DNA of 64,000 nucleotides from Lentisphaerae bacterium GWF2_49_21 (GTDB taxonomy: Bacteria; Verrucomicrobiota; Lentisphaeria; Victivallales; GWF2-50-93): assembly GCA_001804805.1 (NCBI GenBank), contig MHBH01000061.1, positions 124,001 to 188,000 on the forward strand, given 5' to 3'. The position numbers and the translations under genes were made by a program. A model generated the notes under the pieces. The model was given only the letters and a program-made list of their open reading frames with translations, was not told the DNA's origin and ran no database searches. Numbering within the stretch: the stretch's first letter is position 1; each line of letters begins with the position of its first letter. Positions 16,347-26,188 of the stretch are shown piece by piece.

Positions 16347-19300
16347 ATGAAAAAGATTATTTCCGGACTTGTTGGAATTGCGATGGCAGCTGTGCTGATC
16401 GCAGTAACGGCTTTTGAAAAGATTCCTGAGCCAGTTTCCATCGGACGGATCTCGGACAGCCAGGGGCTCGTAAGCATTCGCCCGCTGAACTGCGACCGCT
16501 GGACTCCGGTGGCCGAACCAATCCTTCTGGCTCCGGGCGACTGGCTGAGGACCGATGTCCGCGGCGCAAATGCAGCCCGGATCCATCTGGACAGCGGTTG
16601 TTCCCTGATTGTCGGCCCCGGCTCTTTGGTTGAATTTATGGATCCCTCGACATTGCGCGTGACACGCGGGGAACTCGACGTTGAAGGCACCGAAAAAACT
16701 CCTATCACGGTCGGATTGCCGGGAACGAAGGCGGACGAGACCGTCGGCAAACTCCCCTTCTCCAAGCCTTCAGTATTGAGAGTTCGCGACAGCAAGATTG
16801 AAAAGCTCGATTATGAACCGTCGTGGCTGAAGGGATTCAAGGGCGCAGTCGTAAAGGAATCCATGGGCGAGCTCCTTGTCAATGTGGACGGACGCGATGT
16901 AGCGCTCACCGTCGGCTATCACAAGGTGACCATTGACATCCGTGACCAGATAGTCCGCACCGTAATCGAGGAGTCTTTCGTCAACCATACCAACAGCCAG
17001 CTCGAGGGGATATTCCATTTCCCCCTGCCCGCCGACGCCTCGATATCGAATTTCGGAATGTGGATAGGCGACAACCTCGTCGAGGCCGATGTCGTCGAGA
17101 GGCAGAGGGCCCGCGAGATCTACGAGACGATCCTCCGCGAACAGCGCGATCCCGGACTTCTCGAGTGGTCCGGCGGCAACATCTTCAAGGCACGCGTATT
17201 TCCGATCTTCCCCAACTCCGAGAAACGCGTGACGATCACCTACACCCAGGTTCTGCCGATGCGCAACGGGATATGCAGATATTCCTATCCTCTCGCCAGC
17301 GAGATGCTCCGCCAGAAACCTCTGCGAGAACTTCAAATCATCGCGAACATCTTCAGTGCCGCCCCGCTGAAAAGCGTCGCGTGCCCCAACCATAAAGCCC
17401 GCCTGCGCCAGACTGCGAATTCCGCAAGCGTCGAGTTCTCGGCACAGGAATACTGTCCCACCAAGGATTTCGAGCTGACCATCGAACCGGATCTTGAAAA
17501 GCAGCCTCTTACCCTAATTCCGCACCGACGCGGCGAAGACGGATATTTTCTCGCACTCCTCAATCCGCCGGGCGTAAGCGGAGCCAGACCTCTCATAGGC
17601 GACGGAAATCCCCTGCGGCTGATCATCCTGGCCGACAGTTCCGGCAGCATGGATCCTGCACAGTGTGAAGCCCGGCAGGAATTCCTCCGCGCCCTGCTCT
17701 CCTCGCTTGGCAAACGGGATCAGTTCATGCTTGCCGCCTGCGACGTCGACTGCAACTGGCTCACGGCCGAATTCCAGCCTGCCGATGAAAAACATACGAC
17801 CAAGGTCCTGGACTCATTGTCATCGCGCCGTTCACTTGGCTGGAGCGATCTCGACAAGGCGTTCTCTACCGCCGCCACAAAGGCCGACGGCAACTGCCAG
17901 ATCCTCTACATCGGAGACGGAATCCAGGCGACATCGGAGGTGGATCCTGCGAACTTCGCAAAGCGTGTCGTGAATATTTTCAAGGCTGCGGTCTCAAAAG
18001 GCGCATCGTGCCATGCAGTCGCAACCGGCCCGTCCTACGAATCCTCAGTCATGAAGGCCATTGCGGCACAGGGCGGCGGATCGTTCCGACGGATCGAAGG
18101 GGATATGGGCGCAGAGAAAGCGGCCCCCGAACTTCTCGAGGAGCTGACACAGGCTCCCCTCCGGGACCTGTCTGTAGAGTTCAACGGGCTTCGCGCCGCA
18201 AGTGTCTATCCGGAAAATATGGCAAACCTTCCGGCCGGCTCCCAGCAGATCATAGTCGGACGCTATCTGCCATCGAGCCTCGTGAAGGACGCCTCCATCT
18301 TCCTCACCGGCAAACTCGGCAATAGGACGGTGAAGTTCAAGCAGCCGTTCAAAATGCCCGAGGGCGGCGCGGAAAACTCATTCATACCGAGGCTCTGGGC
18401 GCGTATGCATCTCGACAAGCTCCTCGAACAGGGATCGTCTCCGGAAATACGCGAACAGATCGTGGCGTTCAGCCAGGAATTCAGGATAATGACGCCATAC
18501 ACCTCATTCCTCGTCCTTGAAAGCGACTCCGACAGGGAACGCTTCGGGGTCAAACGACATTTCGCAATGCGCGACGGCGAGGCATTTTTCGCCGAAGGCC
18601 GTGAAAAGGGCAGCTACCAACTCGTCCAACAGCAGATGAAACTGGCCGCCACATGGCGTGCCGGACTGCGAGGAAAGGTATTACTCGAAATGGAAAATCT
18701 CGGACGCGAGGAAATCTATGTCCAAGCTCCACTGAATATCGACGCTCCATATACCTACAATTGCCTTACTTCCCCCTATAATTATGATCGGATTCCCTCG
18801 GAGACAAAATATTTATGGAAAGACAACGGTAGATCTCCAAGAGGCTACGCGGAAAAACTGGCAAAGGAAGATTTAAAGGGAAATGCAGATATAGCAGCTA
18901 AAAGAGGCCTCGATCTTGATTCCGTGGGCGAAGAAACTGCTGACGAGGAAGGAATTCCGGAAGGCCCAATTCCCAGAGATGAAGGATCTGAAATGCAACT
19001 TAGCGCACCATCAACGGAACCGGAAATGAAAAAGCTCGAGAAGATGGCACAAGCACCTGAACCACGCTATCCTTCTAAATCTAAAGAAATGGTCGCCAGA
19101 TATCTCTACGACAAAGCTTCGCAAGGCGGAAACTCATATCTGCGCCGCCAGGAATGGTCTCCCAGAGGAAGCCGAGTTGTCTGTGCCGCAGCACCGTCAT
19201 ACCGGGAAGAACCGGGGGCCTGGCTTAACTGGGTTCCGCAACTGCCCCAGATAGGACTGTCAAAACCGGACAAGGCAAAACCGGAAACCTGGACCGATGA

Positions 19301-22300
19301 AGCATTCAAGCTATCGCTTTCGCTGGATCGCAGAAAGTCCACCAGGGACAGCAAGACTGCGCTCCGGATCCTTTCGACTCAGCGCTGGCATGATCCGGAA
19401 AATGCCGGAGCGCTGACAGTGTTATCCACTACACTAACCGTCTCCTCCCCAGACCGCTGGATGACGCTGGAAGTTGGCGATTACGTCGTTCCTGAGATTG
19501 ACTGGTTCACTTCCGGACAATATGGCAGAATTGAGCTGGCGACACGTCTCGGCCGTGTAGCCAAGCCCGAGAAGGATACACCCGCGGTATGTCCCTTCAC
19601 GCTGGATGATTTTTCCACGAATCTTATTTCCGATATCTATCAGACCTTCAAGGCCAGCGTCGACATCAAGTCCAAAGACCGTGCGGAGATTGTCCTTGTC
19701 ACGCAGAATGAACGAAATAACAGCGTCCATTTCCTGATAGACACCAGCCGCAACGTTATTCTCGAACACTGGAACACTGCTGAAGGTAAAATCATCTGCA
19801 GGACAAAATTCGAAGAATTCAAGGAAGTCGCAGGTTCCTGGTGGGCGACCAGGATCACGAACTGCAACGCTGACGGCAGGACCAGTTCCGAAATCAAGCT
19901 TGAGATAGGCGCCATTGACGCCAACGAACTGCAGAAGGCCTGGAACCTGGTCGAACTTGCCAAAAAGGACTCGATACTGGTTCCGGATCCGTTACCGCCC
20001 GTCTCCGAGGCGAAAAAGTCGTTTTCCGCAGACAAGGCCGACGCGGACCAGCTGATTTCCCTGATATCCCATTTTGCCGCAACACAGAGATGGGACCGCA
20101 CAGTTCCGATCTTTGACGTACTCCGGAAGAAAACTGGACAGAAATACGGTTTCCTTTATCTCGAACTGGGATTCCTTTCTGTTTCCAGACGCAACGAGGA
20201 ACAGAGAAAACTTTCCATGGAACTCTGTGCCGAATTCGTGAAGAACGGTCTCGGCCTGGAAAAATACCTCGAACTCATACCAGCCGCGCAAATCCCGGAA
20301 AAATGCGGTGAACATGAATATCTGCGATCCCTGACAAACCGGTTACACAGCTTCCAGCCCAACGAGCAATTGGAATTTCTTGAACTTCTGAAACCTGTCT
20401 ACTACCGCCAGTCCGACCGCCTGAACTCCAAAATGTCCTGGCTCCAGGAGTATTCCGACAAGTTATATGGGGCCAACCAGTATGACGCCTCTCTCGAGAT
20501 CCTGAAAAAAATAGTGGCGGACAATCCGCAGGATTCAAACACCCTCATAAAATATGCCAGGAGGCTTGCGGACACTGGTGAAATCAAGACGGCTGTCGAG
20601 CTGCTTGAGAACGCCCTCAAAACTCCGCACAAGCGCTGGCAGCAGTATCAGCTTTCAAACATCCAAAACACTATGCTGGATATCTTTGAGAGAGCCGGAT
20701 GGCATGACCGCCAGATTCCCTTCCTCGTCGCCATTATTGGGGATAAGAAAGCAACTGCAGACCAGAACCTGTGCCAGAAATACCTGACTGTCCTGCTGAA
20801 AGCCGACCGCGAACCTGAAGCCGACAAGATCGCGATCGCCTGGCTCAACCCGGTGACCGCAGACGCAAAACTCAATCCGGCGGAACTCGCGAAGGCTCTC
20901 GCCGCGGCAAACTACATGCTCGGAAATATCCATCAATATCATTACTACTCCTCTAACTGGATAGATGAAAGATGGCTTGAGCTTCTCGGAAGGACCGTGG
21001 AATCTTCGGCAGAAAAGACCGGTTCGTCCCAAATCGCCAGGACCATCATGGGCGACCCCCGCTTTGGAAAAACGGACATCTGCCGGAAACTGCGTGCAAA
21101 ATTCGCAAATTACCTGCAGGGCGACATCTCGAAAACGGATTTCACCATTGTTCAGTCGTTCCTTGTCTGGATCGAGGCAAACGATCCGGCTGTCGAAGAA
21201 GACGCCTGGAAGAAGATCGCGGCAAATCTCGAAAAATGCTGGGCTCTCGAGATTGAGGCTTTCAAATCCAAAAACGATCCTATTGGCAACCCAAGCCTCA
21301 ACCAGTTCACCCAATGGGGATACCTGGCAACAGATGTCTACAGGAATCATCTCGATCCAGCCGAATATCTCCGTTTCTGCCGCAGGCAGTTCACCGAAGG
21401 GCCTGCCGCCTGCCGCGACACCTATGCGGAACAATTGTTCATGGCCTGCCTGTCTCAGGGCTGGAGCCAGGAAATCGAAACCGAAGCCTTTGTCATTCTC
21501 GACAAATTAGCCTGCGGAGATGGAGACACTGACAAGATTTATTCCCAGGCAAATGCCCTCATGTCACTGGTTGACTGGATGATCGAAGGACATAAATTCG
21601 CCATCGTCTTTGCATACACTTCTGAAAAAAGAGATCCCGGCCAGAAAGCCCTTATCGAAACCGCCATTGCCTTGACCCCGGAAATGAAAAGCCAGCTGTC
21701 AAAAGTTCCCGCAAAACCTATGCATGAGCTCACGCGGACAGAACGCATTCTACTCGACGCCATTGCATTAAAGCTCAGCCGCGAGGCCGCGGTGCTACGC
21801 CTGAAGAATGAACAAGGGCGCCAGCCCAAGGCGCTGCTCCCCTGGTTCGCAGTCGAACGCATGGACATCCAGACCCGCCTCGCAACATCGGAAAAAGGCG
21901 CAGACCTCGCAGTTCCGGCAATCAAGTCATTGGCGGAGGAGGCGCTTGGTCTTCTTGAAAAAACACTTCCTGATAAATTCGCCCAGGCATCCGACCTTCT
22001 GCTGTTCAACCGTCAGCTCTCACTGGCGAAATTCCTCATCATCAAGTCTGTTTCCGATACGAAGGATAAAAAAGGGAAACCTGCGAATTCCGCAGCACTC
22101 GACGCCCTGCTCGCATATTGCGGTGCCGGGGAGGACTGCACGGACAAAGAACGGCGCATTTTCTGGCGTAAACAGATTTATGAAATTCTCCTGGCCCTTG
22201 ATCGCCCGGCCGAACTCGAGACTTTTCTGCGGAAATGGATCAAGGCAGATGAGAGCTTCAGTCCCTGGCGAGTACCCCTGGCCTATCTGCTGGCCGAGAC

Positions 22301-25211
22301 CGACCGTATCCCCGAAGCCGTCACCATTCTCGAGACAGTCGAATCCGGTGATGAACTCGGAGCCTCCGAATACAAGGCATTGTCAGGCTGGTATATGGCC
22401 TTGGACAAAAAAGAGCAATACCATTCCGCAAAGATAAGCCAGTATGAGTCAATGGGAGATTATCCACTGCAGGAACTTCTTTATAATGAGCAGAATAAAT
22501 TGTCGCGTCACAGATACGATGACGATGATGGTGTTCCGGCAAACTTGGATCCTGATACTATCGACATACTCACTGTCTACCTGCGAAAATCGCAAAACCC
22601 TTCCAGCTGCATGTGGACTGTCCGGGATATATATGGGAAAACCCGTGATTTCCGCCTCTTGAAATGCCTGGTCGAGGGGATGCTCGGGCATAGTGCCCAG
22701 CAAATTTATCCTTTGTTCCTTAAAGAACTGCACAGCATCCTGAATGAGATCAGGGACGAGGCCACGGCGGATCAATTGCTCGCGGCCATCGGCGAAATCC
22801 GCAGGAAGAACCTGACTCCGGTTGATCGTCGCGCATTATTCCTGCTCGAGGCCGACGTCAAACGCCGCGCGAGCGAAGTATTGAACCAGCCCGGACAGCA
22901 TCTTTCCGGCGCACTAGCAGCGCTCAAGGCGGCCTTCCGCGAGTCATGGAGCCAAGGCGAGCCACGGTTAATGGCTGAATATCTTGCGGATCTCGGAAAA
23001 ATATCCCAGGAAAGCCTGGCTACGGAACAATTGAACCAGCTCGAGACCCTTTACAAACGGACTGAGGAAAGCGCGATTGACCGCCTTGAAATAGCCCAAG
23101 CCTACGCCCATATCCTCGGATATTATTCAAAGTATGACAAGGGCATCGCTGTCATGGTCGGGGCACTCGAAGAATATCGTCGGGCATCTGGCGGAACCCT
23201 CAACAGCAATTCAAATTCGCCTATGGAAACCCTTATATCGTTTTTTGAGAACCAGCGCCATTTCGTCCAGGGTGAAAAGTGGATGAGGACCGAACTTGGC
23301 CGGCCTACAAACGAAACACTGCGCGAATGGCTTCTGGAACGTTTGTTCAACCTTTACGAGAAAGCATTGCAGCAAGGTGCTGAGACTGCGCTGGGTTCCA
23401 GGCAGGCCTTGTATAAGGCTGTCAACATCGAAATCATCGGGGAACTGGGCGGCTCTGTTACGCCAAGACATCTGGCCGAATTGATTTCGCGATACTGCGG
23501 GATCGCCAACGATGCAAAGAATTTAAAACTTGAGGGAGTTGCGGACAATATAAAGTTATTCGCGGCGGAAGTGCTTCCGGCTGTCCTGCAGCGCCTGTCC
23601 CGTGACTCGCATTTCTACCAGCAGAGCGTCGGAACTGTGGCAACGGCCTTGCATAATCTGGTCAGTGCCCGCGACGGACTCGCCTTCCTGATCCTACGCG
23701 CTGAAAACGAACCCAAGTGGCTGCGCTTCTCCTATGATTCATTCTGGCAGAGACACAGTTCAAATCTGGCGCTTTGGCGGACTGAAGTGAAGGATCTGGG
23801 CGATCTCGAACCGAGGCTACTGGCGATCGTCCTCTGCGAACTTCGCTACGATCTCGAGCGTCAGCAGGCTCGAAGCCGTGAAATGTATGCCCATAACAGC
23901 GGGCATTTTTTCTGGCAGGAAAAGGCTGAAGATTTCGCAAAGGTGGCTGAAGAAGTATATGCGAAGAGGAGCGCTTCCGGCTTCACTGTGAATTATATAG
24001 CGTGGTACATGTTTGAGGGCCTTGATCTAAAGGCTCGCGCCATCAACATGCTGTTCGACGCCTGGCGCCGCGAATTACTCGATGAGACCGGACAATTCAC
24101 ACTCATCGAATTCCTGCACCGCTGCGAGAGATACAAGGAATCGATCCCTGTAGCTGAAAAACTCGTCAAATGGCGGCCGGATAATATCCAATATCGCCGT
24201 TATCTGATTGTCAGCTATGCCAGAAGCGGGCAGATGGATTCCTCCGAACAGGCACGACAGAGCGCCGAAGATCATTTCAAGAAAATCGGAATGTGGGATG
24301 AGAATGTCATCTCAGTTCTGGCCAACGCATGCCTGGACAGCGGAATCTTCAAATGGGCAGTGGCGTATTTCGACGAGGTCATAGCACTGCACAAGCGGAC
24401 CTTTCGGGCATCCGCCGGAGGAGATGGGACATTGTCGCAATATTATGCCTATCTGGCGAAGGCACATGCCGGACTGGGCAACACTCCCGAGGCGGTCGAT
24501 GCCGCCGCAGGCGCAGTTATAAGCTGGGGGCGTTCACTCGACAACCGCCGGGAATCAATCGGAACACTGGTACAAATCCTGAGCGAGTCGAAGAACCTCG
24601 ATGGATACGTTGAAACGCTAAACAGGCAAGTCGAAAAAACAAAGTTGGACAGCCCTATTGTCCGCAAGGCGCTCGGACAGGTTTATTCCGGCAGGAACGA
24701 GCATGAAAAAGCTGTTATTCAGTTCCGCCTCGCGATCAAGGGCCAGCCAAACGATATGGAGACGCATGAGGCGCTGATCGCATCCCTGGACGCACTAAAT
24801 CAGCCTGAGCAGGCCGTGGAACAGCTTCTCGATCTTGGGGAACTCCTTCCGCGTGAGATCTCCATCCGCCAGAAGGCCTATGACCGGCTGATCTCCCTGA
24901 AACAGCCCCTCATGGCCGAACGCGCCGCAACTTCGATAGTCGAAGCAGCCCCGACCGAAGCTGAAACCCATCAGGCCCTGGCCGAACTGCGCCAGAAACA
25001 GGACAGATGGGAGGCCGCTGCCAGCCATTGGAAACGCGTCTGCGAATTCCGCGCACTCGAACCGACCGGTCTGCTTGGATTGGCCAAGGCACAGGTCCGG
25101 CTCGGAAAGACTGCGGAGGCAAAGGATACTGTCAATAAAATCCTGGCGAAAAAATGGCCTGACCGTTTCCTCAATGTTCAAAACGAGGCAAGGGAACTTC
25201 TGAAAAAATAA
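16347..25211 (+). CDS. Giant exported FecR-VIT-vWA-TPR protein
   Basis: A 2954-residue protein, the largest in the window. The track start (TTG 16332) was moved to the ATG at 16347 that follows GGGGG. Domains in order: signal or membrane anchor (1-22); FecR-like domain (about 30-125: WLRTDVRGANAARIHLDSG); VIT domain (about 185-305: VIEESFVNHTNSQLEGIFHFPLP); von Willebrand A domain (about 425-600) with an intact MIDAS start DSSGSMD; a linker with acidic and Pro-rich parts; then helical TPR-like repeats to the end, clearest after residue 1350 and in the last 250. VIT plus vWA proteins of this kind are known from PVC bacteria. The metal site suggests ligand or protein binding in the periplasm or outside the cell. 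Substrate unknown. Confidence 0.85.
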   Translation: MKKIISGLVGIAMAAVLIAVTAFEKIPEPVSIGRISDSQGLVSIRPLNCDRWTPVAEPILLAPGDWLRTDVRGANAARIHLDSGCSLIVGPGSLVEFMDPSTLRVTRGELDVEGTEKTPITVGLPGTKADETVGKLPFSKPSVLRVRDSKIEKLDYEPSWLKGFKGAVVKESMGELLVNVDGRDVALTVGYHKVTIDIRDQIVRTVIEESFVNHTNSQLEGIFHFPLPADASISNFGMWIGDNLVEADVVERQRAREIYETILREQRDPGLLEWSGGNIFKARVFPIFPNSEKRVTITYTQVLPMRNGICRYSYPLASEMLRQKPLRELQIIANIFSAAPLKSVACPNHKARLRQTANSASVEFSAQEYCPTKDFELTIEPDLEKQPLTLIPHRRGEDGYFLALLNPPGVSGARPLIGDGNPLRLIILADSSGSMDPAQCEARQEFLRALLSSLGKRDQFMLAACDVDCNWLTAEFQPADEKHTTKVLDSLSSRRSLGWSDLDKAFSTAATKADGNCQILYIGDGIQATSEVDPANFAKRVVNIFKAAVSKGASCHAVATGPSYESSVMKAIAAQGGGSFRRIEGDMGAEKAAPELLEELTQAPLRDLSVEFNGLRAASVYPENMANLPAGSQQIIVGRYLPSSLVKDASIFLTGKLGNRTVKFKQPFKMPEGGAENSFIPRLWARMHLDKLLEQGSSPEIREQIVAFSQEFRIMTPYTSFLVLESDSDRERFGVKRHFAMRDGEAFFAEGREKGSYQLVQQQMKLAATWRAGLRGKVLLEMENLGREEIYVQAPLNIDAPYTYNCLTSPYNYDRIPSETKYLWKDNGRSPRGYAEKLAKEDLKGNADIAAKRGLDLDSVGEETADEEGIPEGPIPRDEGSEMQLSAPSTEPEMKKLEKMAQAPEPRYPSKSKEMVARYLYDKASQGGNSYLRRQEWSPRGSRVVCAAAPSYREEPGAWLNWVPQLPQIGLSKPDKAKPETWTDEAFKLSLSLDRRKSTRDSKTALRILSTQRWHDPENAGALTVLSTTLTVSSPDRWMTLEVGDYVVPEIDWFTSGQYGRIELATRLGRVAKPEKDTPAVCPFTLDDFSTNLISDIYQTFKASVDIKSKDRAEIVLVTQNERNNSVHFLIDTSRNVILEHWNTAEGKIICRTKFEEFKEVAGSWWATRITNCNADGRTSSEIKLEIGAIDANELQKAWNLVELAKKDSILVPDPLPPVSEAKKSFSADKADADQLISLISHFAATQRWDRTVPIFDVLRKKTGQKYGFLYLELGFLSVSRRNEEQRKLSMELCAEFVKNGLGLEKYLELIPAAQIPEKCGEHEYLRSLTNRLHSFQPNEQLEFLELLKPVYYRQSDRLNSKMSWLQEYSDKLYGANQYDASLEILKKIVADNPQDSNTLIKYARRLADTGEIKTAVELLENALKTPHKRWQQYQLSNIQNTMLDIFERAGWHDRQIPFLVAIIGDKKATADQNLCQKYLTVLLKADREPEADKIAIAWLNPVTADAKLNPAELAKALAAANYMLGNIHQYHYYSSNWIDERWLELLGRTVESSAEKTGSSQIARTIMGDPRFGKTDICRKLRAKFANYLQGDISKTDFTIVQSFLVWIEANDPAVEEDAWKKIAANLEKCWALEIEAFKSKNDPIGNPSLNQFTQWGYLATDVYRNHLDPAEYLRFCRRQFTEGPAACRDTYAEQLFMACLSQGWSQEIETEAFVILDKLACGDGDTDKIYSQANALMSLVDWMIEGHKFAIVFAYTSEKRDPGQKALIETAIALTPEMKSQLSKVPAKPMHELTRTERILLDAIALKLSREAAVLRLKNEQGRQPKALLPWFAVERMDIQTRLATSEKGADLAVPAIKSLAEEALGLLEKTLPDKFAQASDLLLFNRQLSLAKFLIIKSVSDTKDKKGKPANSAALDALLAYCGAGEDCTDKERRIFWRKQIYEILLALDRPAELETFLRKWIKADESFSPWRVPLAYLLAETDRIPEAVTILETVESGDELGASEYKALSGWYMALDKKEQYHSAKISQYESMGDYPLQELLYNEQNKLSRHRYDDDDGVPANLDPDTIDILTVYLRKSQNPSSCMWTVRDIYGKTRDFRLLKCLVEGMLGHSAQQIYPLFLKELHSILNEIRDEATADQLLAAIGEIRRKNLTPVDRRALFLLEADVKRRASEVLNQPGQHLSGALAALKAAFRESWSQGEPRLMAEYLADLGKISQESLATEQLNQLETLYKRTEESAIDRLEIAQAYAHILGYYSKYDKGIAVMVGALEEYRRASGGTLNSNSNSPMETLISFFENQRHFVQGEKWMRTELGRPTNETLREWLLERLFNLYEKALQQGAETALGSRQALYKAVNIEIIGELGGSVTPRHLAELISRYCGIANDAKNLKLEGVADNIKLFAAEVLPAVLQRLSRDSHFYQQSVGTVATALHNLVSARDGLAFLILRAENEPKWLRFSYDSFWQRHSSNLALWRTEVKDLGDLEPRLLAIVLCELRYDLERQQARSREMYAHNSGHFFWQEKAEDFAKVAEEVYAKRSASGFTVNYIAWYMFEGLDLKARAINMLFDAWRRELLDETGQFTLIEFLHRCERYKESIPVAEKLVKWRPDNIQYRRYLIVSYARSGQMDSSEQARQSAEDHFKKIGMWDENVISVLANACLDSGIFKWAVAYFDEVIALHKRTFRASAGGDGTLSQYYAYLAKAHAGLGNTPEAVDAAAGAVISWGRSLDNRRESIGTLVQILSESKNLDGYVETLNRQVEKTKLDSPIVRKALGQVYSGRNEHEKAVIQFRLAIKGQPNDMETHEALIASLDALNQPEQAVEQLLDLGELLPREISIRQKAYDRLISLKQPLMAERAATSIVEAAPTEAETHQALAELRQKQDRWEAAASHWKRVCEFRALEPTGLLGLAKAQVRLGKTAEAKDTVNKILAKKWPDRFLNVQNEARELLKK

Positions 25212-25236
25212 ATTTTTCACTGGGTGAAAAATTTAT
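25208..25236. repeat. Stop-codon hairpin shared by the giant gene and tyrA
   Basis: Perfect 13-base arms (ATAAATTTTTCAC and GTGAAAAATTTAT) around TGG. The TAA in the left arm is the stop of the giant gene; the TAA in the right arm, read on the minus strand, is the stop of tyrA. The hairpin could end both convergent transcripts. Confidence 0.75.
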
Positions 25237-26114
25237 GACTTCCTGGAAAGCCATGAATCTCGGAGAGCTTTTGCCGTCTCGAGTTTTTTCTCAAGCTTGG
25301 AATATTCGGCTCTGCCAATGTTCCTTTTGAACTCCTGCAGGTTTCTCTCGAACTCACAGATAGTTTTTATGATCGGCTGAGAGTTGTTCTCAATGATCTC
25401 GCGCCACATCTGCGGGGCGGAAGAGGCGATACGCGTTGTGTCGCGGAATCCGCCGGCACATCCCTTTTCCCTTACAGATCTCGATTTTGCATCTCCAAGC
25501 GCGGTCAATGTCATGATCGCGGAAATGATATGGGGGACATGGCTCGTGTGGGCAACTGTCATGTCGTGTGTTTTCGCATCTATCTTTATGACTTCGGCTC
25601 CGGCCGTCCTCCACATTCCAGCAACTTCATTCACAAGCCGTGGTGGAGTCTTCGGGTCAGGAGTCAGGAAAACTATCGCTCTGTTATACATATCCACCCG
25701 TGCGGCATCTGCCCCGCTCTGTTCGGAACCGGCCATCGGATGGCTTCCGATGAAATGGACCTTTTTTCTGGCAAGGACAGGAGTGACGGCCTTTACAATC
25801 TTTTCCTTAACACTTCCGACATCCGTGACTATGGCGCCTTTCTTCCAGCATTTTGCGAACTTCGCACAAAACTCGATGATCATCGGGACAGGAAGGCAGA
25901 TCACGGTGATGTCAGCATCTGCAACAGCTTCTTCAGGAGTTTCAAAAACCTTGTCGACGACTTTGTTCTTCAAGGCCTGCACGCGCGATTCCGGACGACG
26001 GCTCCAGCCGACGCGTACGAAATTTTTGCCTTTGAGAGCCATCCCCAGCGAGGTCCCGAGAAGTCCGAAACCGATTATCGCAACAGTTTTTCTAATAGGA
26101 TTTTTGCTTTTCAT
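25233..26114 (-). CDS. tyrA: Prephenate dehydrogenase
   Basis: A 293-residue NAD(P)-dependent enzyme converting prephenate to 4-hydroxyphenylpyruvate for tyrosine. The nucleotide site is VAIIGFGLLGTSLGMAL (residues 10-26), the substrate block is GSHPMAGSEQSGA, and the C-terminal part has the catalytic-region segment THDMTVAHTSHVPHIISA. There is no C-terminal ACT domain, so feedback control by tyrosine through ACT is not expected. It ends an aromatic amino acid block with pheA and a HisC-type aminotransferase, separated from them by a membrane protein gene. Confidence 0.93.
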   Translation of the reverse strand: MKSKNPIRKTVAIIGFGLLGTSLGMALKGKNFVRVGWSRRPESRVQALKNKVVDKVFETPEEAVADADITVICLPVPMIIEFCAKFAKCWKKGAIVTDVGSVKEKIVKAVTPVLARKKVHFIGSHPMAGSEQSGADAARVDMYNRAIVFLTPDPKTPPRLVNEVAGMWRTAGAEVIKIDAKTHDMTVAHTSHVPHIISAIMTLTALGDAKSRSVREKGCAGGFRDTTRIASSAPQMWREIIENNSQPIIKTICEFERNLQEFKRNIGRAEYSKLEKKLETAKALRDSWLSRKS

Positions 26115-26188
26115 AATCTTTCAAGATAATCCGGAGTTGCTGAAGAATCAAGACAAATAAAGGGAACCGCTAAAGAATCTCCTGTTGT

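Noticed and set aside
20655-21434. A 259-residue minus-strand ORF inside the giant gene
   Set aside because: The plus-strand frame is open for 8.9 kb with clear domains; the opposite ORF has no recognisable features.
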